From Dipteris shenzhenensis (lineage: Eukaryota; Polypodiophyta; Polypodiopsida; Gleicheniales): DNA of 64,000 nt. Positions 35,143 to 43,959 of this stretch are shown here, one piece after another. Each line of letters starts with the position of its first letter. The first letter of the stretch is position 1. The notes below the pieces were generated by a model that worked only from the letters and a program-made list of their open reading frames with translations, ran no database searches and was not told the origin of the DNA. The position numbers and the translations under genes are program-made. Location: assembly GCA_047967505.1 (NCBI GenBank), contig CM106538.1, one strand, 5' to 3'.

Positions 35143-35228
35143 GGTGTTTTATTACATGCTTACAGAGCTTGCTCTAGCGAGTTTCTTTCTTACTTAATAG
35201 AAGCCTATTTTTTGCACACAAAAAAAAA

Positions 35229-35242
35229 TCACCCAGAAGTAT
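35229..35242. repeat. Target-site duplication, 3' side of LINE-alpha copy 1
   Basis: TCACCCAGAAGTAT lies directly after the A tail and is the partner of 28225-28238. Confidence 0.82.
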
Positions 35243-35366
35243 CCCGCACATTCACATTCAAACATAGAAGACTACAATTGATCATAAAGTATATCTGATG
35301 AAAACAGCAGATTCAGATTGTCCCTGAGAAGGAACGGAAACTCAAGCAGGACAGTTTCTGACGCTC

Positions 35367-35500
35367 AAACCAAATGAACATCAAGCAATGTTCAAAATAC
35401 CATGTACCATCAACTCACTGGAACAGAAATTCAAGCATGACCAAAACCAAAAATGAATGTCGAGCAATGCTTAATTTACCATGAACCATCAGTTCTTTGG
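35367..35500. repeat. Imperfect duplication of about 50 bp at the end of an OSC exon
   Basis: The stretch AATGAACATCAAGCAATG...ACCATGTACCATCAACTCACTGG (35367-35421) resembles AATGAATGTCGAGCAATG...ACCATGAACCATCAGTTCTTTGG (about 35453-35500), which spans the donor site of the second exon. It looks like an old local duplication. Confidence 0.6.
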
Positions 35501-35623
35501 ATACTTTCAATATAATGACTGGCACGCCGAATGCAATTGGCAATTTCCTCAGCACGGTGCCTTGGGTATAGCTTTTTAAATGCTGCTAGGCCTTGAATCA
35601 CTGCAGAGGTACACTCAACATAC
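35480..35623 (-). CDS. OSC exon (second of six)
   Basis: This 144-nt exon completes the Gln codon and encodes [18 protein letters not shown] and the helix up to [11 protein letters not shown], including a QW repeat. The acceptor is TTCTTTTGCAG and the donor GTAAAT. It ends with TG of a Trp codon, and the next exon supplies the G although it is 7.3 kb away. Confidence 0.95.
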
Positions 35624-35704
35624 CTGCAAAAGAAAGAGCTCCTTCACTTTTTGAACCAATGGTTCGTATAAAAAACACTATACAACAAAATAATATTAAC
35701 TTAC

Positions 35705-35751
35705 TGATAATCAATAACGATATCACCAAACGTCTCAGCTGGATTAATTAA
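35705..35751 (-). CDS. OSC exon (first of six seen)
   Basis: This 47-nt exon encodes LINPAETFGDIVIDY and the first two bases of a Gln codon. It is preceded by a TTTTTTGCTGGAGCAG acceptor and followed by a GTAAGT donor. The block NPAETFGDIVIDY is highly conserved in plant OSCs. The exon that should precede it (an ELTRSY-type block) was not found in the remaining 28 kb of the window. Confidence 0.92.
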
Positions 35752-35761
35752 CTGCTCCAGC

Positions 35762-36428
35762 AAAAAAGTATTAGTATGATCAACTAAGAGATTATACAAT
35801 TTACAGTTATTATTAAACTAACCTGATAAGAGTGCAATGACAAACTGCAATAGCAAAGGAGAAACCATCTGATCAAGAAACTGGACTATTTTAGAAGCTA
35901 CAGATCAAGAACTTCAAAAAGCAAAAGATGCACCAGCGTATATAACTTTGAAACAATTAGAAGATATCTAGGAAAAAGGTTAGTACTTCAGGACAACCCT
36001 CACAAGGAAAAAAATTTAAGTGAAAAAAGTAAGATTTGAAGTGAGACTGCATTTCAATAGCATCCATGAGTTGCTATAGATGCATCATGCACCTCTCTAG
36101 ACTTCCTGCCACAGATTCCAGATCAAGGCAAGCATGTGATTGTCGCCACCAACAATGCACAAATATGAGACTATGCATTCTATTGAAACATGCATGAGAT
36201 GGAAACAAAGGAGCATGTACGGATGAGGTGCCCCTAGTACTGTGAGATCTCAGACCGATACTTGCTTTTGGACCAATTCTCTCTAGACATAAGTCCGGTC
36301 ATTGATTATTCCGACCAGCACTATGCTACTATTTGTATTAGATGTCACCAGACTCCAACCTAGACTCATGAGGTCTATGGCTGGAGGTATGGTCCCCATA
36401 TCACCAACTCTTCACATGAGAAGAACCT
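35762..36428. other. Upstream OSC intron sequence, no gene seen
   Basis: AT-rich sequence. I searched both strands for the OSC block that should precede NPAETFGDIVIDY and did not find it. From about 36240 faint LINE-beta 3' sequence begins. Confidence 0.5.
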
Positions 36429-37030
36429 CTAGTCTCCTCCTGCTGCAAGTGCCATAGAAGAGGATAGAGCTATCCATGGTAGCTTGCTACGCCCCAAGGT
36501 ATAATTCCCATATTCCCTAACTCGGTACAGATACGTGATTACCTGAAATGCAACATCTAGCTGTAAAGGGGGTGACCCAAACTCAGCTTGAATGATCTGG
36601 TGAGGAACGGATGACTTACCAAAAATCATCCGTGATAACAGTAAAGCAATATTTGGATCAGCGTGCCCGCAAGAGAGCAACCTACACCCCCTGTGTCTGC
36701 ATCACTGTCTCAAGCTCGTCAATGTAGAGGCCAAACAAGGTAGGTGACAAAGGACACTCTTGTTTGACCCCAATGGTGCTTATGATCTCATCTGTCCACC
36801 CGAATCCTGCCCGAACTCTGCCTGAAACTCTCTTGTAAAGTGCAATGACAGCCCAAATAATCTCCTGGTCATAACCCAAGTCATGTAGGCCCTGCCAAGC
36901 TCGTGGCAGGGTGTAACAGGTAGTCGTGGTGCCCGAGCTCGACTTTGCAAACGTGTCTGACATCGGAATCGGAGCATTCCTGTCGTAGGAAGTCGTAGAC
37001 ATCATCGTTCTCTCAACTTTGTTGGATGAT
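36429..37030 (-). mobile_element. LINE-beta fragment b3: RT joined to C-terminal part
   Basis: The minus frame 37005-36682 reads GLHDLGYDQEIIWAVIALY, then VKQECPLSPTLFGLYIDELE. It then jumps to LLLSRMIFGKSSVPHQIIQA and FQVITYLYRV. The YADD segment between is missing, so an internal deletion joined the two parts. It abuts the last exon of the hAT pseudogene. Confidence 0.82.
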
Positions 37031-37231
37031 TGACATATCGACAGGCTTCAACTTTATTTTATCGGGATCAACTTTTTCAGCTTCCACTCAATGCTACCAG
37101 TACCATCTGCAAACCTGTACTTCTCAATCAGGCGTAGGTTGGCATTTACATATACCAACCTGTTGAGCTGCTCCACGCTCAACCTGACACAATTTATAAA
37201 TATAAAGAAGTCAATTCTCACATTTGAAGGC

Positions 37232-37520
37232 TGATGGAACAGCATGAAGGATTCAACAAATGGAACAACAGAGATGTTTATTCAAAAGAGGAGAGGCCCT
37301 TATAAGGGCAACTGATACAATGCATGTGCCCCAAAGGAGAGCATGTCCAGATCCACAAATCACTCCACTGATCTCTCAATCAAACCCATGAATCTCTCAA
37401 TCACACCTAATAGAACCTTCTACCACCAAACCTGGTCACACTAACCACCATGTGGTGACACACAAACTCACACAAACCTTGTACCCCTCGGTACACCCCA
37501 TTACATCAATTTGTCCTTCA
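37232..37520 (-). repeat. 3' LTR of element D
   Basis: 289 bp, nearly identical to 38834-39080 apart from a block at about 37325-37367 missing from the other copy. A run of seven C (plus strand) just inside, near 37523, is the polypurine tract. Confidence 0.92.
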
Positions 37521-38818
37521 TACCCCCCCACAAATTGATGACCTCAACCCTAGCAGTAGTCCATCGGAAACTTCATGGCTTGCCCACCTCTAGTGACAAC
37601 ACTCATGATCTCAACCTAGCACTCACTCTAGTTGTATCAATAGTAGACTCATTTGGGCATCCTCACCCCAACATGATCTCACTCTGACTTTGGTCTCTTG
37701 GTTTACAATTGGAAGACTGGACAATGACTATGCATGGGAAATTCCCATGGGTCTAACAAGGTAAAAACTCAAACAAAGGACTAACAATCATTTAAGGGGG
37801 ACATCCCAAGGCAGAGAACCCTTATTGACTACACACACAAAAAAAATTCCAAGTTAAAGATGTGGGGAAATTTCCCCCCTTGATGGCAATCTTTTTCTGG
37901 CGTCGTTTCCTAGCCACCATTGTATCAGACTCATAAACTTGCTTGTCCATTGCATTGTACTTGGTGTCGATGAAGCAAAGCTTTCCTTCTTTGTGTATCT
38001 TCTTGGTATACCAAAGCATAATCTGTTTGTCAATGTGAAGAAAAGTGTCCAATTCTAGGCAAAGTCTTACCACATGGGCAGTGTCTAATGCCTTACAAAG
38101 TTTGACAAATAGACTCAAGCAAGTGGAACTTGAGAACATATTCTTTAAGAGCACAAGCATCATATCATCCGCATAGAAAAGCAAGACAATAATGATGAAT
38201 ATTAGCTTCATGACTGAGTTCTTGTGGTGAAATACAGTAAACATATTCAAAACTTTCAGTCAAGTGTAAAAGCCCCAAATCTTAGTTGACTTGGTCAACC
38301 CTCAAATCCACAAAACTGCCAAAATGTGAACTCAGAAAAGAGCAGAGATTGGAGGCTGAAATTCAAGCTATAGAAGGGGCTTTTGCAATGGAATGAGAGC
38401 TCTTTTACCATAGAGGACCCCCTAGAGAAGAATTGTGCAATGCTGCGTTAGAACATATGTAAGAGTAGCGCCTTCCTCGACTGGTTTTTTTGTCTGTTCT
38501 CCTTGTATATTAGACCATTGTTGCTCAAACTTCAACAGCATGCTCCTTGTAGTGTCGCCCAACAGTAGCTAGAGCCATTTGATGAATGGTGGCACCTACA
38601 GGGAGAATTGTGCATTTCTTCGGTGGCTGAAAAACGTGTCGGCACGGGCAAATGAAGAAACTATTCCCTAATTCCTCCTAGCCATGGATCCCCAACATGA
38701 GAATCTTGGGCTCAGAGGGCGCGGGAAATATCTCAGAGATGGAGGAGAACAAGCCTAAGCAAAATCTGTGGGAAGATGATGACATGGCACTCAAAGAGGG
38801 CTCAAGGAGGGTGGACGT

Positions 38819-38831
38819 GGCTCTGATACCA
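38819..38831 (-). other. Primer-binding site of element D
   Basis: The minus strand reads TGGTATCAGAGCC, 2 nt from the LTR edge, as in the other copia elements here. Confidence 0.9.
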
Positions 38832-38833
38832 CA

Positions 38834-39080
38834 TGATGGAACAGCATGAAGGATTCAGCAAATGAAACAAAAGAGATGTTTATTCAAAAGAGGAGAGGCC
38901 CTTATAAGCAAGTGATACAATGCATGTGCCCCAAAGGAGAGCATCTCCAGAATCTCTCAATCACACCTAATAGAACCTTCTACCATCAAACCTGGTCACA
39001 CTAGCCACCATGTGGTGACACACAAACTCACACAAACCTTGTATCCCTTGGTACACCCCATTACATCAATTTGTCCTTCA
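38834..39080 (-). repeat. 5' LTR of element D
   Basis: 247 bp, paired with 37232-37520; its inner edge adjoins the primer-binding site. Confidence 0.92.
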
Positions 39081-41349
39081 AAGACTTTTTTTTTAATGTT
39101 ATAAGTAACATTATAATAACTTATACTGTATACATAATAACTTATAACTTATAAGTTATATTATATATTTACTGACTAAGTAGCTAAAACTTAAGAACTT
39201 ACTTGTTTCTCTTCTTGGTGTGTATGTCTGCACATATACTCCATATCCTCTCAGCCGGACCTGATGTGCAATCTTGGGAGAGGATGCGAAGAGCTAGGGT
39301 CTGCAATGAGGGATTCAAAATCCCAAATTTCTCCCACAAAGTAAGAGCCAACAGCCTGTTCTCTCTTTCCTTGGCAATTGCATTGAAGAAATGACACATG
39401 TCATTGAAAAAAGACCATATAAACAATTAGGCATTAATATTAAATATAAAGCAATTGGCACTGAGCGGGCTACATTAAATTACTCTGTGACCTCACCTAT
39501 TCTAGACCGATGAGTCACAAACTTTCTCCAAGTACTGGGTCCATCCGCTCACAAGCACCCGATCATTCCATTTAGTAGGGTCTTTCCATAGGGGATGGAG
39601 CATATGTGCCACAGTGTGGATTGGTCTATGAAACCAATCCTCTCTTCCTCCAAATTCCTAGTATGTCATCTTTTTTGGAATTTTATCAAAAGAAATCGAC
39701 TTTCAAGTTAGAGCAAGACTGCAAGTTACAAGACTTTTATTCATGGAACTTGGAACTTGCAAGTCACAAGAGTCAAGACTTTCATTCACACCTCCTCTGC
39801 TCCAAGATAGATTGTGGGCAATCCTCCGTTGCTTTCCAAAGCTTCAGCATGAGCTCATAGAGTAGGCTCATACTACAACCCTCATGATCAAAGAGTCGAA
39901 GCACAAAGTACAAGGGCTCTATGGCCATCTCGATGGAAAGCGCTTCCTACCAAAAGTGATTGTCGAAGACAATCCCCTCAACATTTTGTCCAGCAAGTAA
40001 TCTCGATTCATTCCAGTCCAGCCAATCTGAATTGGTCATCATGCAACAAAGGCTTTCTTTGGTCTTAACCAGCCTATGAGAATGAAGCGACAAGCCCTTC
40101 ATGAGTACTTGGTCAAAAAAAACATTCCAAGATAGAAAGATAAACAAATTCAAACAATTAATAATTCGATGAATCATGATTCTGGAATCTTACCTGCTAA
40201 GAACCAAGAACATGTAGCCAAATCGTGTCTTCGATGGTCTCACAAGCTCCCACTTGCACTCCCTTCTAAATAACGCCAGTGCATGTGGCTTACGAGTGAT
40301 AAAAGTCACTAATTGCATGGCTTTATCGATCACATTAGACATCCAAGGCAACTTTCCAATATCCTTCATCATCAGGTCAAGAGAGTGTGAAGCACAAGGG
40401 GTACACACTATCTTGGGATACTTCTCCTCAAGGAGACTTCCCATTCTTCTGCAGTTGGAGCCATAGTCGATGATGACCTGCACATTCTCTTCACGAACCT
40501 CCTTGATGGCTGCCTCAATATGGCTCCATATCCACTCTCCAGTGATGTGAAGGTTGGCATGTGATGCATCGACCACCCTCAAGAAGATACTTCCAACACA
40601 AGAACCAACCAAGATATTAATCATGCGTCTCCTCTTCGTGTCACTCCATCCGTTGGAGACTATGGTGCATCCATACCGACTGCAGGCTTCCTTGAGTCCC
40701 TCCATGTCTTTCTTATTTAATCCCACATGCTTCTTCAATTTTGTGGTGCGGAGAGTCTCAGAACTAGTAGGTGAAAGGAATGATGCTCCTGCTCTACCAA
40801 CTGCTACAAGTGCATGGCAAAACTTTTTGTAGGCAGAAGTCCTTGCAACATTGAAGGGAATATTGCAAAAGTAGAAAAATTGCTCCTCTGCAATTTCAGC
40901 CTCTTGCTTCAAGCGTGGTGCCCAAGCAGCCTGTATAGGAGTAACTCTCGGAGTGACAGCTGCTAGACCACATGTCCTCTTGACTGAAGGCCGTGGAGGA
41001 GCTGATGGCATAGCGAACAGCCCAACTCACATTGATGCCGATGGAGTCGTGCCATGTAAAGGCTCAGTAAAGGCACTCCCATGCACCTCTGCAGACGATG
41101 CAACTTGCATGTACCCCTCCTGATGTGACTGTGACATATCCACATCCCCTGTATCTAACTTGGATGATGTGATAGTGGATGTGACAGTTGCCTGTATGCG
41201 CAACTTTCCCTGCTCTTGCAACACATCAGCATGAAGTGCACCACATGTGACAGGACTCGCCACTGTGTCTGATCGGCCTCTGTATCTTGTGGACTGATCG
41301 CCTCTTACTACTCTCTGATTTGACATAACAGGGTCTCCCTGTGTCGGTG

Positions 41350-43718
41350 TATCTCAAGTAGTTAGAGCCCAATACAAACCTGGTCATGGAGTGGATCAAT
41401 CAAGATAGTAAACTGAAGCCACTCCCATCCTGATAGAGATAGTGGTATCACCCCTGGATCTAGTAGTAGGCTGGGCAGGCGCAGAGAAATTGCTCCTCTG
41501 TCTCAACCACTCCCAGTATGCATAGCATGCAGATCCGCTGCTCTCTGAGTATACGTGTTGCTCTCCCTGTCTCAATCCTCAGTTGATGGGATGAAACCCA
41601 GATTTGCCCAATAGCGATCCTCAGTGGATGTGAGACTCCTCTGTCCTCAAGATACTGGGGTCTAATGATGAATCCCTCCTCCGAGACGCTCAGGAAGTGG
41701 TCGCGGTAGAACTGTGTCTTACATATGGAGCTACTGATCTCCCCCCCCCCAAGTCAGAGATGTGTGGAGCTGGAGGAGATCTAACCATATGATACGGTTA
41801 ATCTCATCTCGCGGGATCGACTCAGGAGGTGCATCCATACTATATTAAAAGGGAGGGAGCCTATCCATCTGAATCCTGTGTCTGGCAAACCATGTCAATA
41901 TACGTGCATACCATGTGTCCACCCCGCTCTCAGCTAATCTTCTGGATGACTCCAGGGCCACCCTCGATAGTCTCTAGTGGAGTAGGTCCCAAACTCTAGG
42001 AATGAATGTTACCGTCTAGAAGATGGCATCAGTCTATATTGGTGTCATGGCGAGCTCTGCCTGTACTATCTTATGAGGGACTAAGGGCTTGCTCCGAATC
42101 ATCCAAGATCCCATAGTCACCTGTAGCCTCTCAAATCTCCTCCACTCTGCTATCGGTAGATCACAACCCCAGAAGGGTGCTGCATACATTGCAATCGGTC
42201 GCACTACCATATCAACAAGCCAACACGTCGTCGGTGGATCCTGAAAGTGTGCCTGGAAGCACTATCTCTCCAATCATGCCAAAGCACCCCGCCCCCGTGT
42301 GAGTCATGCATGGGCTGCATGTGTCATAGTGAAAAGGGATCCTGTGAACATTGCTCCCAGATATGTGTAGGACTGCACTATCTCCACTGGCTCATCTCGA
42401 TAGGTGAAACTGAGTCAACGAAGCACTGCGTGTGAGGAGTTGAAGACCATAACCTTGGTCTTTACAAGGTTGGTTGTCAAGTCTCTCTCTCTACAAAACA
42501 CCTCTAGGGCCTCCAAATGTCTCTACAGCCCCTTCGCTGAGGATGAGATAAGGACTATGTCATCAGAGTATAGCAATATCTATATCATGAGATTGGCCAA
42601 AGGTAATCTGATACGTTGGAATCTGATTAGTCATGAACATCGTGAGGTGCTGCTTTTCACGAATCCCAACATACTCCTGGTTGGGACAGGTAGGCCCTTT
42701 CGTCGGCTTTCTCCCCCCCTAAGAACTGTACATGGTCTAGCCTAATGCTGTTTCATCTCGTTCGTACTAAACAAATGTCCAAACTTATCCAAATCTAGTT
42801 GTTCGTCTCATGGACAGCAATCCCGTTTCGGGCTAGCATGTTTTTGCCTTTGGCGTTGAAGTAGTCAAATACGGCTTTCTTGACGAGACCACACTGCCAA
42901 CCGGCATTCTTGGAATTCAAAAAAGAAATGGCGGAAAAATCGCTTTCGCCCCCTGGGTGGTCTATGAAGGAAGTGATCCCATCAATGTAAAGCCCAAAAA
43001 GGGTTGGTGAGAGGAGACAGCCCTGCTTCACTCTAATTGTACTCTCGACCTAATTCGATAGACCACCTCGGACACGAACTCTGCCTCTGACTGACTCATT
43101 TAGGCTTCATCACTCCCTATATCAGTGTCTCTGGAATCTGCAGCTCCTATAGTCTCCTGATCATGCGGGCTTGTGGGACAGTGTCAAAAGCCTTCAAAAA
43201 GTCTACAAAGCATGTGTAGACCTTCTTGTGTCTAGTTCTCACCTCCTCAATGAAGCCCTTGGAGTTAAGATGTGATCTAGGAATGCTGCCTGTCCTAGTG
43301 CCCACTGCCCTCGAGCCTCTGTATGACTTCTAAGCTCCCTCTCTAAAACTGATCCATAAATCTTCGCCAAAGTATGGCCAATCATGAGGGTACAGTAGTT
43401 CCCAGTCTCCATAGGGTCCCCAACTTTGTGAATCGGCATAATAGTGGTGGTGCTCCAAGCAAGTGGGAAGCCCTGAGTCGTGACACACAGCCCGGTTGAG
43501 CATCTGTGCTAGGACTGGAGCTAAAACCTCCTCTCCATGTGCAAAGTGCTGAGTCTGTATGCTCTCATGGTCCTACGCTCTCCGATTGTGTAATCGACGA
43601 AGTGCAGCTCATACGTTCAGTGTGGTGAATAGGTGACAGGTGGTGAGCATAGAGGACATATCCGGCGGTGTCTGCATCTGGGCATCATAGAGGGAACATG
43701 CATATCTGTGCCACACAT
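41350..43718 (-). mobile_element. LINE-beta copy b4, RT and C-terminal half
   Basis: On the minus strand: an RT start VGDPMETGNYCTLMIGHTLA and KIYGSVLERELRSHTEARGQ near 43440-43300; LSPTLFGLYIDGITSFIDHP near 43000; an insertion at 42601-42950; then SDDIVLISSSAKGL and HLEALEVFCRERDLTTNL, and a decayed C-terminus to about 41350. The RT box reads SDD rather than ADD. The upstream end at 43718 meets the 3' LTR of copia C; ORF1 and endonuclease of what appears to be the same element are at 55476-57300. Confidence 0.8.
42601..42950. other. Foreign insertion of about 350 bp inside the LINE-beta RT
   Basis: Fragment b2 (22.8-22.95 kb) runs directly from FIDRLGG into LLIQILLYADD, whereas here about 350 bp separate the matching blocks. 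The insert has a different, more GC-balanced composition. Its minus strand includes ACAGTTCTTAGGGGGGAGAA and a 50-residue frame with CGLVKKAVFDYFNAKGKNML. The first string recalls sequence near group II intron ORFs in organelle genomes, so a mitochondrial origin is possible but unproven. Confidence 0.55.
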
Positions 43719-43897
43719 TGAAGGATGTAAGAGGTGAAGGTTTTGTCTAAGTGACAAAACCTAAACATATCCACTAACCATAGTTAGGGATCCTAATTGG
43801 GTTTAGGGGGAAAAAACTCTAATGAGGGAAAAGTGCCCCCAACTCACTTATTGACTATACATCGGTCACTCCTTGAATTATGGCGATAATTCCAACA
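43719..43897 (-). repeat. 3' LTR of copia C
   Basis: It aligns with 55280-55475, but an internal stretch of about 35 bp (after TGAAGGATGTAAG) is missing here. It contains the paired hairpins described for copia LTRs. The polypurine tract (plus-strand CCCCC at 43898-43902) adjoins its inner edge. Confidence 0.82.
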
Positions 43898-43959
43898 CCC
43901 CCTTGCAGTGCCAATGTGATCATGTACAAGGAAAAGATCAATCGCCAAAAGGAGATAAG

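Larger units (their letters stand above)
28239..35228 (+). mobile_element. LINE-alpha copy 1, full length (7.0 kb) in OSC intron 2
   Basis: It is an L1-type plant LINE in the opposite orientation to the OSC gene. Order: a polypyrimidine 5' UTR (about 28320-28915), ORF1 with DUF4283 and a CCHC knuckle, ORF2 with AP-type endonuclease, reverse transcriptase and zf-RVT tail, a 3' UTR with ACTTAATAGAAG, and a short A tail (35219-35228) followed by the second TSD. Without it OSC intron 2 would be about 0.3 kb. Frameshifts and stops in both ORFs, a 199-bp insertion and a 65-bp tandem duplication mark it as inactive. Confidence 0.93.
12936..35751 (-). other. Oxidosqualene cyclase gene (C-terminal 216 codons, six exons, giant introns)
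   Basis: OSCs are monotopic ER-membrane enzymes that fold 2,3-oxidosqualene into cycloartenol or other triterpene alcohols, the entry to plant sterols and saponins. Six exons chain on the minus strand: 35751-35705, 35623-35480, 28179-28002, 27822-27742, 13279-13196 and 13052-12936 (47, 144, 178, 81, 84 and 117 nt including stop). All ten splice sites are GT-AG and every phase matches. The joined product is collinear with the OSC C-terminus and has three QW repeats (QRTDGSW, QLPSGGW, QLHDGDY). Introns are 81, 7300, 179, 14462 and 143 bp; the two large ones hold LINEs and a gypsy element. The catalytic DCTAE exon and product-deciding residues are not in the window, so cycloartenol synthase versus another cyclase cannot be decided. 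No disabling change is seen in the visible part. Confidence 0.93.
37232..39080 (-). mobile_element. Small copia-type LTR element D (1.85 kb) in a hAT intron
   Basis: LTRs at 37232-37520 and 38834-39080 (TGATGG...CTTCA ends; the second has an internal deletion of about 40 bp). The primer-binding site is at 38819-38831. Flanks AAGGC (37227-37231) and AAGAC (39081-39085) are a probable 5-bp TSD with one change. The internal 1.3 kb has only a trace of copia RT (IIIVLLFYADDMMLVLL in the frame 38250-37822) and no gag or integrase, so D is non-autonomous. Removing D leaves a hAT intron of about 165 bp. Confidence 0.88.
37054..41326 (-). pseudogene. hAT-family transposase gene, broken, four exons
   Basis: Class II transposase, cut-and-paste. 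Exon 1 (41326-40194): a polar head, an in-frame TGA at about 41025, then a DUF659 domain (SNGWSDTKRRRMINILV, IIDYGSNCRRMG, CASHSLDLMMKDIGKL). Exon 2 (40073 to about 39480): RLVKTKESLCCMM, EGIVFDNHFW, a TAG, EPLYFVLRLFDHEG, then RPIHTVAHMLHPLWKDP. Exon 3 (about 39426-39203): the hAT dimerisation domain LWEKFGILNPSLQTLALRIL and ERIWSICADIHTKKRN. Exon 4 (37183-37054): LSVEQLNRLVYVNANLRLIE and a stop. GT-AG sites join exons 1-2 and 3-4 in phase. I see no BED finger or terminal inverted repeats. Two nonsense codons make it inactive. Confidence 0.87.

Noticed and set aside
35820-35850. Possible extra OSC exon (TTGCTATTGCAG acceptor then a short frame before GTTAG)
   Set aside because: The encoded peptide (FVIALLS) does not match the OSC block expected before NPAETFGDIVIDY.
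43660-43718. Target-site duplication for copia C
   Set aside because: Flanks CACAT and GCTCT do not match; the outer end of the 5' LTR appears damaged, so no TSD can be claimed.
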